Below, piece by piece: positions 54,214 to 60,780 of a stretch of 60,780 bases of DNA (position 1 is its first letter; every line of letters begins with the position of its first letter). The stretch is from NCBI GenBank assembly GCA_944325765.1, contig CALVBH010000098.1, positions 1 to 60,780 of the forward strand, given 5' to 3'. Source of the DNA: an uncultured Bacteroidales bacterium (GTDB taxonomy: Bacteria > Bacteroidota > Bacteroidia > Bacteroidales > UBA932). A program made the translations under genes and the position numbers. The notes beneath the pieces were generated by a model. The model was not told where the DNA came from and searched no databases. It worked only from the letters and a program-made list of their open reading frames with translations.

Positions 54214-55400
54214 GACTTGTCTCCGGACAGGGAGTGGAACATATCCGCAGCTACTGCATTCGAGGCACCGGTATTCCCGAGTGCCTTTCTTATTTCCGCG
54301 TAGCCTTCAAGCATCTTCGTCCTGTACTGCGGGTCTTCGAGCAGGGCCCTGATTTCCGACACGAGATTTTCCGCCGAGCAGTCATCCTGAATGAGTTCCC
54401 TGAACACGGGCTTGTCCACTATGAGATTTCCGAGGCTGATATACCGGATTTTGATTATCAGCCTGCCTATCAGGTAAGTAAGTCTGTTGCAGATATAGCC
54501 TACCACCTGAGGTGTCCCGAGCAGGACAGTCTCCAGCGATGCCGTCCCCGAATTTACCACCGCAGCCTCCGCATGTCTGACGACGGACTGCGTTTCCCCG
54601 AAAATTATCCGGATGTCAGGTTCTCCGCCTGCGGCAATGCCTGGGTAACCGGAATAATCTTCTGCCGACCGGGCCGGAGCCCCGGCAATGATGAAGCGGT
54701 AATCCCTGTACTTCGGAATCCTGTGCAGCCTCGCCGCAAAATCTGCCAGTACCGGCATCATGGTGCTTATTTCCCCTTTCCGTGACCCTGCAAGCAGGGC
54801 AATGTAAGGCCTGTCATCCAGAGAATTCCTTTTAAGAAAATCCTCTCTGGTTTCGTTCATGGCCTTCGAGCCGGCAATGGCATCGACCAACGGATTTCCA
54901 AGATATATCGCATTGACGCCTTTCGACTTGAAATACGGTATCTCGAAAGGAAAGATGATATACAGCCTGTCGATGTATTTCCTGAGTTTCCGGATACGGC
55001 CTTCGCGCGATGCCCATACTTTCGGAGCTATGTAATAATATGTGCGGAAGCCTTTTTTGCTGGCGAATCCGGCTATCCTGAAATTGAAACCGGGGTAGTC
55101 TATGAGGATGACTGCATCCGGTTGCCATTCGAGTATGTCTCTTTTGCATTTTCGGATATTGCCGAGGAGTTTTCCCGCCTTGGTAAGGACTTCGGTGAAA
55201 CCCATTACCGCACCTTCCTTATAATGGCGGACGAGCCCGCCGCCCCGGGCCCCTGTCCGGTTTTCCTGATAGACGCTGTTCATCAGGTCGCCTCCCCAGA
55301 AGCGGATAACCGCCTGAGGGTCTTCAGCGTAGAGGCCTTTCATCAGATTCGAACCATGCAGGTCGCCGGAGGCTTCTCCTGCTATGATATAATATTTCAT
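54210..55400 (-). CDS. lpxB: Lipid-A-disaccharide synthase
   Basis: A GT19 glycosyltransferase that joins UDP-2,3-diacylglucosamine and lipid X in lipid A synthesis on the inner leaflet. The 396 residues have MKYYIIAGEASGDLHGSNLM, DAVILIDYPGFNFRIAGFA, YYIAPKVWASREGRIRKL, LLAGSRKGEIS, and VNSGTASLETVLLGTPQVV. Presence of LpxB confirms a lipopolysaccharide-bearing cell. It follows surE after 36 bases, so surE-lpxB is probably one operon. Confidence 0.97.
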   Translation of the reverse strand: MKYYIIAGEASGDLHGSNLMKGLYAEDPQAVIRFWGGDLMNSVYQENRTGARGGGLVRHYKEGAVMGFTEVLTKAGKLLGNIRKCKRDILEWQPDAVILIDYPGFNFRIAGFASKKGFRTYYYIAPKVWASREGRIRKLRKYIDRLYIIFPFEIPYFKSKGVNAIYLGNPLVDAIAGSKAMNETREDFLKRNSLDDRPYIALLAGSRKGEISTMMPVLADFAARLHRIPKYRDYRFIIAGAPARSAEDYSGYPGIAAGGEPDIRIIFGETQSVVRHAEAAVVNSGTASLETVLLGTPQVVGYICNRLTYLIGRLIIKIRYISLGNLIVDKPVFRELIQDDCSAENLVSEIRALLEDPQYRTKMLEGYAEIRKALGNTGASNAVAADMFHSLSGDKS

Positions 55401-55436
55401 GATTGTCTTGGTTTTACAGATGTGGCAGACCTTCCG

Positions 55437-56279
55437 TCAGAAGTCGCGGTCGAAGAAATCCAGGGTGCGGAGCCTTGAAAGTTCTTCCGTATCTGTGCAG
55501 ACTATGTTGTGAGGTACGACAGTGATATATCCCCTGTGGTTGTAATGGTGGTCGGCGTCAGAGGGATTCCGGGGATCATCCGTGAAATCGCCGCACATAA
55601 GATACAACTTTTCCCCTTCTTCGGCTTCGGCAATGGCGGCTTCCACTGTCCGGGCCGGAATTCCATATTTTGACAGATTTTCGCAGTTCCAGTCCTCGAA
55701 CTCCCTTACCCATTTCCCGAGGCCCTGGGAGGCCGTCTTTATGCCTTTCACCGGTCCCCTGGAACTGCCGGGAAAATTGACGTTGTAGTAAATCCCGTAC
55801 CTGGAAGGAAGATTTTCCATTATTCTGCTGAAAATGCCGGGAAAATATTTCACGACGCTGGAGAAATCGGCATCCGCGTCCCAGGTGTCCAGGGATACTC
55901 CGATGCCGGGAATATCGTGGATGGCGGCTTCCGCTACGGCTCCCAATGTCCCTGAGTAGCAGGATGCCGTCGCCGCATTCGAACCGTGGTTGATTCCGGA
56001 TACGACCACGTCCGGTTTCTTTCCGGAGAAAATGCGGCTGATGCCGAATTTCACACAACTTGACGGTGTCGCGTCAAGATATGACCAGACGATGCCTTCT
56101 TCCCGATATGTTTCCTTGTATGCCAATGCTTTCCCGTTCATGGAGACAGCCATGCCCATGCCCGACTGGTGATGCTTCGGCGCCACCACGGTCACGTTTC
56201 CGAACTGCTTCATAATCTCCGCCAGCACCCTTATTCCCTTGGCCCTGTAGCCGTCGTCATTCGTCAGTAATATGTCCAT
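55437..56279 (-). CDS. surE: 5'/3'-nucleotidase SurE
   Basis: A metal-dependent nucleoside monophosphate phosphatase. MDILLTNDDGYRAKGIRVLA carries the DD metal ligands; VVAPKHHQSGMGMAVSMN follows, then PDVVVSGINHGSNAA and CYSGTLGAVAEAAIHDIPGI. At 280 residues it is somewhat longer than the usual 250-260 because of a C-terminal extension ending LRTLDFFDRDF. surE and lpxB are often neighbours in Bacteroidota. Confidence 0.95.
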   Translation of the reverse strand: MDILLTNDDGYRAKGIRVLAEIMKQFGNVTVVAPKHHQSGMGMAVSMNGKALAYKETYREEGIVWSYLDATPSSCVKFGISRIFSGKKPDVVVSGINHGSNAATASCYSGTLGAVAEAAIHDIPGIGVSLDTWDADADFSSVVKYFPGIFSRIMENLPSRYGIYYNVNFPGSSRGPVKGIKTASQGLGKWVREFEDWNCENLSKYGIPARTVEAAIAEAEEGEKLYLMCGDFTDDPRNPSDADHHYNHRGYITVVPHNIVCTDTEELSRLRTLDFFDRDF

Positions 56280-56305
56280 AAAATCCGTTTTCTTGAACCA
56301 GGCTC

Positions 56306-56313
56306 CAAAGATA
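56306..56313 (-). promoter_or_regulatory. -7 promoter box TATCTTTG for surE-lpxB
   Basis: A perfect box on the minus strand, 26 bases before the surE start. Confidence 0.63.
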
Positions 56314-56446
56314 TTGAATAAACTGATTAAAAATTCCTGTTTCTGAAAAATTATTCCGATTCACGGCTTCTTTCCGGAAACTTTTTGTAAATTCGTCATT
56401 TCAGTGTCCGGGTAACGGACAATATCTGACCTCAAAATGCACTGAA

Positions 56447-57256
56447 ATGATATTTCCTGAACAGATATGGATATTGGCCGCGGTTTCATTTGTCGTTAGC
56501 GCACTCGGCTGGATTAAATTCGTCTATTTCATTTCTCTCGGCTATGGTTTTTCCATAGCCGCAATGTCGCTGTACATGATGGCGGCATACTGCGGTTCCC
56601 TGACATTGCCTTCAGCGGTATTATGCCTTATACTTATGGCCTACGGCTGCCGGCTCGGCGGGTTTCTTCTGCATCGGGAACTTAAGAGCGCCTCATACAG
56701 GAAAGAACTTCCGTCACTGACGAAGACTTCGGCAAGGCTCGGTTTCGGAACCAGGATGGCGATATGGCTTTCAGTCGTAGTCCTGTATGTCTGTCAGGTG
56801 TCTCCGGTCTTCTACAGACTGTCCAACGGTACGGACCGGTATGCATCGGAAGGATGGGTCTGGGCCGGTGCCGCAGTAATGCTGGCAGCGCTTGTACTTG
56901 AGTCGGTCGCCGACTCTCAGAAATCCGCTTCCAAAAAGCTCCGTCCCGACAGATTCTGCGATACAGGTCTGTTCAGGATTGTCCGCTGTCCGAACTATTT
57001 TGCGGAAATCCTGTTCTGGACAGGATGCCTTATATCCGGTATCGGCACTTTGTCGGGATGGCAGTGGTCATTGGCTGCCGCAGGGTATCTGTGCATAGTA
57101 TACATTATGTTCGGCGGTGCCAGAAGACTTGAAATACGGCAGAACAGGCGCTATGGCTCCGACCCCGGGTATCGGCGCTATGCTGCCTCCACTCCTGTCA
57201 TACTTCCGTTTGTCCCGCTCTATTCCGTCGAACGATATACCTTTCTCAAAGGCTGA
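56447..57256 (+). CDS. DUF1295 membrane protein (steroid-5-alpha-reductase superfamily)
   Basis: A 269-residue polytopic membrane protein with six or seven hydrophobic segments. The C-terminal half has the DUF1295 signature: CDTGLFRIVRCPNYFAEILF, then WTGCLISGIGTLSGWQWSL and a terminal RRLEIRQNRRYGSDPGYRRY. This places it in the same superfamily as the 40188-40967 gene, but it lacks the close SRD5A1-like stretch, so a steroid substrate is not implied. DUF1295 proteins are widely distributed and mostly of unknown function. It is monocistronic. Confidence 0.85.
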   Translation: MIFPEQIWILAAVSFVVSALGWIKFVYFISLGYGFSIAAMSLYMMAAYCGSLTLPSAVLCLILMAYGCRLGGFLLHRELKSASYRKELPSLTKTSARLGFGTRMAIWLSVVVLYVCQVSPVFYRLSNGTDRYASEGWVWAGAAVMLAALVLESVADSQKSASKKLRPDRFCDTGLFRIVRCPNYFAEILFWTGCLISGIGTLSGWQWSLAAAGYLCIVYIMFGGARRLEIRQNRRYGSDPGYRRYAASTPVILPFVPLYSVERYTFLKG

Positions 57257-57402
57257 CACGCACATGCGGCTTTTGTACCGGAGACAAACCAGTGGCTGGA
57301 CCGTCGGCCCGGAAAAATCGCAGTAGGGACAGACTCCTTAATGTCCGGAATGGAAAATCTTATAAAAATCAAGAATTTTTAATGGATTTTGATAAATTTT
57401 CT

Positions 57403-57410
57403 TATTTTTG
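57403..57410 (+). promoter_or_regulatory. -7 promoter box TATTTTTG for gapA
   Basis: A perfect box giving a leader of about 80 nt before the gapA ATG at 57495, longer than for most genes here. Confidence 0.65.
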
Positions 57411-57482
57411 CGAAGATTTTCCGGTGAGGTACGAGATGACGGGCGGAACCGGAAGCGACAGGACGTAAAAGTGTTACTTTAA

Positions 57483-58493
<1,011 letters not shown>

Positions 58494-58515
58494 TCTGAAC
58501 CGACTCCGGTAAATG

Positions 58516-58548
58516 AACAGGATCGTCCGCTGGCGGTCCTGTTTTTTT
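58516..58548 (+). terminator. Terminator after gapA
   Basis: AACAGGA pairs with TCCTGTT around an inner CCG/CGG helix, followed by seven T residues. Confidence 0.88.
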
Positions 58549-58610
58549 ATGAAATCCGATATCAAGGAAAAATTCAGGTCAGGTAAGGCAGGATGAACGG
58601 GAAAAGTTCA

Positions 58611-58618
58611 TAAATTTG
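58611..58618 (+). promoter_or_regulatory. -7 promoter box TAAATTTG for the MFS transporter
   Basis: A perfect box 24 bases before ATG 58642, just behind the gapA terminator. Confidence 0.63.
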
Positions 58619-58641
58619 CCGGGCATTTGAGAAGACGGAAT

Positions 58642-59820
58642 ATGTCTGAGAAACTCTGGAACAGCAACTACCTGAAGATATGGACGGGAAATTTCCTGCT
58701 GAATTTCTCGTTCACCCTTATCGTGCCGCTTCTTCCGCTGTATCTTAGCGAAACGTTCGGCGCCGGCAACGACACTATCGGAATGGCGCTGGCCGGCTAT
58801 ACCCTGATGGCGCTCGTCATCAGACCTTTCAGCGGCTATATCGTGGACAATTATCCCCGCAAGACGGTGCTCATAGTCTGCAATTTCCTGTTTTTCCTTC
58901 TGTTTTTCGGTTATATCGTAGCCGGGTCCCTGACAATGTTCACCATATTCCGCACCCTGCACGGTGCTCCCTTCGGCTCCACGACTGTCGCTGCCAGTAC
59001 TGTCGCCATCGACGTGCTGCCGTCGTCGAGGAGAACGGAAGGAATCGGATATTACGGCTTGAGCAACAACCTCGCAACGGCTCTCGGCCCGGTGCTTGCC
59101 GTCTATCTTCTCCAGGCGCTTGACGGCAACTTCCAGACGCTTTTCTGGATTTCTACCGCCTTTTCATTCGCCGGCCTGATTCTGGATTCCACCATCAGTC
59201 TTCCGTCCAGGGAATTCAGGCCGGACAAGCAGGTAATCTCCCTTGACCGTTTCTTCCTCCTGAAAGGTTGGAGGGAAGCCCTTTCTATGATATGCTTTTC
59301 GTTCAGCTACGGCGTGATATCGACGTATGTGGCCATTTACGGGAAGGAAGAACTGGGCATTACCGGAGGAACAGGTATCTTCTTCACGCTTTTTGCCGTG
59401 GGACTGATACTGTCGCGCCTGACCGGAGCCAGGGCGCTGAGGGAAAACAGAGTCACGTACAATGCCTCACTCGGGACAGTTGCCGCCGCCTGCGGCTATC
59501 TGATTTTTGCGGCCCTGCATAATCCGGTCGGCTATTATGCCTCCGCTTTCATCATAGGACTCGGCAACGGGCACATGTACCCGGCCTTTCAGAACATGTT
59601 CATAAATCTGGCGGAGAACAACCAGCGGGGAACCGCGAACTCTTCCATATTGACCGCCTGGGATGCAGGAGTCGGTCTCGGGGTGCTTTCCGGCGGTATG
59701 TTTTCCGAACATTTCGGCTATCACTCCGCGTTCTGGGCTGCGTTCATCGTCAATGCAGCCGGCATGGTCTGGTATTTTCTGCATGTACGGGGCCATTTCG
59801 AAAGGAACAAGTTAAGATGA
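58642..59820 (+). CDS. Major facilitator superfamily transporter
   Basis: A 392-residue protein with about twelve membrane segments. The motif A-like loop GYIVDNYPRKTVLIVCNFL lies between segments 2 and 3, and FRTLHGAPFGSTTVAASTVA with GIGYYGLSNNLATALGPVLA resembles drug- or sugar-efflux MFS proteins. The substrate cannot be deduced. I use ATG 58642 (MSEKLWNSNYLKIW); the longer frame begins only 15 bases upstream. The gene is monocistronic. Confidence 0.9.
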   Translation: MSEKLWNSNYLKIWTGNFLLNFSFTLIVPLLPLYLSETFGAGNDTIGMALAGYTLMALVIRPFSGYIVDNYPRKTVLIVCNFLFFLLFFGYIVAGSLTMFTIFRTLHGAPFGSTTVAASTVAIDVLPSSRRTEGIGYYGLSNNLATALGPVLAVYLLQALDGNFQTLFWISTAFSFAGLILDSTISLPSREFRPDKQVISLDRFFLLKGWREALSMICFSFSYGVISTYVAIYGKEELGITGGTGIFFTLFAVGLILSRLTGARALRENRVTYNASLGTVAAACGYLIFAALHNPVGYYASAFIIGLGNGHMYPAFQNMFINLAENNQRGTANSSILTAWDAGVGLGVLSGGMFSEHFGYHSAFWAAFIVNAAGMVWYFLHVRGHFERNKLR

Positions 59821-59844
59821 CTTGTTATTCTGGTTATTCTGGAC

Positions 59845-59907
59845 GGCGTCGTCCTGAGCGACGCCTCAATGTCATTCTGAGCGACGCCGAAGAATCTGTC
59901 AAATGAC
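59845..59907. repeat. Palindromic interspersed element upstream of rubrerythrin
   Basis: GGCGTCG (59845-59851) pairs with CGACGCC (59859-59865), then GTCATTCTGAGCGACGCCGA and AGAATCTGTCAAATGAC follow, with CGACGCC repeated and outer GTCATT/AATGAC complementary. The phrase GTCATTCTGAGCG...GAAGAATCT is a short repeat I have seen in many bacterial genomes. Confidence 0.6.
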
Positions 59908-59941
59908 CCGATAAAATTCTTTGAAATAGAATTAAAATTCC

Positions 59942-59949
59942 TATATTTG
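59942..59949 (+). promoter_or_regulatory. -7 promoter box TATATTTG for rubrerythrin
   Basis: A perfect box 44 bases before the rubrerythrin ATG. Confidence 0.66.
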
Positions 59950-59992
59950 TGGAAGTATAATCTAAATTTTAATAATTCTAAATTCAAAAGTT

Positions 59993-60535
59993 ATGAAGGA
60001 TCTGAAAGGAACGAAAACCGAAGCTAATCTTCAGGCAGCTTTTGCCGGAGAGTCGCAGGCAAGGAATAAATACACTTACTATGCCTCAAAGGCCAAGAAA
60101 GACGGCTACGTGCAGATAGCTTCCATCTTCGAAGAGACTGCGAACAACGAGAAGGAACATGCGAAAATCTGGTTCAAGCTCCTGCACGGCGGAGAGGTGC
60201 CGGCTACCGAAGCGAATCTTCTCGATGCCGCCGAAGGCGAGAACTACGAATGGACCGACATGTATGCCGGCTTTGCGAAGGATGCCAGAGAGGAAGGCTT
60301 TACTGAAATAGCCGTTTTGTTTGAAAAGGTAGGCGCCATCGAGAAGATGCATGAGGAGCGCTACCGCAAGCTTCTGGCAAATGTTAAGGACGGACTGGTG
60401 TTCTCCAAGGATCAGGATATGGTATGGGAATGCTCGAACTGCGGCCATATCGTCATAGGGAAGAAGGCTCCTGAGATGTGTCCGGTGTGCAAGCATCCTA
60501 AGGCTTACTTTAAGATTCACTCCGAAAACTATTGA
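59993..60535 (+). CDS. rbr: Rubrerythrin
   Basis: A peroxide-scavenging non-haem iron protein of anaerobes, 180 residues. The N-terminal ferritin-like four-helix bundle supplies the di-iron glutamates and histidine ([50 protein letters not shown]). The C-terminal rubredoxin domain has [10 protein letters not shown] and [12 protein letters not shown], one Fe(Cys)4 site. It implies an oxygen-sensitive lifestyle. It is monocistronic, with a terminator at 60648-60690, and has a palindromic repeat on each side. Confidence 0.97.
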   Translation: MKDLKGTKTEANLQAAFAGESQARNKYTYYASKAKKDGYVQIASIFEETANNEKEHAKIWFKLLHGGEVPATEANLLDAAEGENYEWTDMYAGFAKDAREEGFTEIAVLFEKVGAIEKMHEERYRKLLANVKDGLVFSKDQDMVWECSNCGHIVIGKKAPEMCPVCKHPKAYFKIHSENY

Positions 60536-60597
60536 TGATTTTTTGTGATAACCGGCAAATTGCTGCGTTATCTTCAGGATTCGGGCTCGGTTCCCGT

Positions 60598-60640
60598 GTC
60601 ATCTCGACCGGAGGTCCGAAGGACCGCAGTGGAGAGATCT
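60598..60640. repeat. Palindromic interspersed element downstream of rubrerythrin
   Basis: ATCTC (60601-60605) pairs with GAGAT (60634-60638), and GGTCC (60613-60617) with GGACC (60621-60625) around GAA. The motif GTGTCATCTCGACCGGAG with CAGTGGAGAGATCT is a type of repeat I recall from many Bacteroidota genomes. Confidence 0.6.
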
Positions 60641-60647
60641 TTATAAT

Positions 60648-60690
60648 TCACGGACAGTCATTGATTTATGGCTGTCCGTGATTTTTTTTT
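60648..60690 (+). terminator. Terminator after rubrerythrin
   Basis: TCACGGACAGTCAT (60648-60661) pairs with ATGGCTGTCCGTGA (60668-60681) with one G-T, followed by nine T residues. Confidence 0.9.
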
Positions 60691-60780
60691 GTAAACTTTT
60701 TGCCCGAAATATTTTGCGGGGGGGGGAATTTTTTCTTCTTTTTAACCGTCTTTGCGAATTAGGCAAGGGTGGGTGTGAAA
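60691..60780. other. Window-end spacer with a nine-base G tract
   Basis: A run of nine G at 60718-60726 lies in an A+T-rich spacer, with CTTTGCG near 60751 resembling part of a -7 box. No gene starts before the window ends. Confidence 0.5.

Overview
The window comes from the chromosome of a Gram-negative Bacteroidota bacterium, almost certainly order Bacteroidales, with base composition near half G+C by eye. The reasons are: promoters with the Bacteroidota -7 box TAnnTTTG in front of more than twenty genes and no strong Shine-Dalgarno sites; family markers such as a SusC N-terminus, a long NusB, DUF3276- and DUF5606-like proteins, a DUF349 repeat protein, class III fructose-bisphosphatase and a YbbR-CoaE pair; and outer-membrane biology (LpxB, a TonB-dependent receptor, YidC). 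The mix of gut-type glycosidases, rubrerythrin and 2-oxoacid:ferredoxin oxidoreductase fits an anaerobic intestinal lifestyle. I cannot name the genus.

Layout. 1-1.7 kb: rplI, tRNA-Gln with an unusual overlapping hairpin, and tadA-yqaA (minus). 1.7-4.1 kb: the most eroded region, with an exact 80-bp tandem repeat carrying a promoter box and a hairpin, an ECF sigma factor, a SusC fragment of about 140 codons and a 5'-truncated GH88 gene joined at a 12-bp palindrome. 4.2-16 kb: two paralogous aminotransferases flanking secA, a bactofilin, SRP RNA, cdd and mnmA, then a lipoprotein-exonuclease-rRNA methyltransferase operon and tRNA-Cys. 16-28 kb, mostly minus strand: a candidate sRNA, GH3 glucosidase, gdhA, a DsbD-like reductase, RNase Y, 6S RNA next to zapA, and korDABC. 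28-38.5 kb: purine salvage (deaminase plus PNP), nadE, then a nusB-yajC-ybbR-coaE-DUF5606-rimO-lipoprotein run. 38.5-41 kb: RNase P RNA and a two-gene operon of an old-yellow-enzyme reductase and a close homologue of mammalian steroid 5-alpha-reductase. 41-47 kb: pyrG, glutaminyl cyclotransferase, then a TPP riboswitch driving a TonB-dependent receptor (presumed thiamine uptake). 47-60.8 kb: trmD, DUF349 protein, yidC, a PLP-binding protein, fbp, lpxB, surE, a second steroid-reductase-superfamily membrane protein, gapA, an MFS transporter and rubrerythrin flanked by palindromic interspersed repeats.

Most genes are housekeeping. The accessory or less explained content is the steroid-reductase-like operon, the decayed polysaccharide-utilization remnant, the promoter-bearing tandem repeat, two candidate small RNAs, a structured leader upstream of the TPP riboswitch, and a terminator family with identical cores but compensated outer arms. 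No CRISPR array, insertion sequence, prophage or integrase was seen. All functional calls are from reading motifs; no database search was run.
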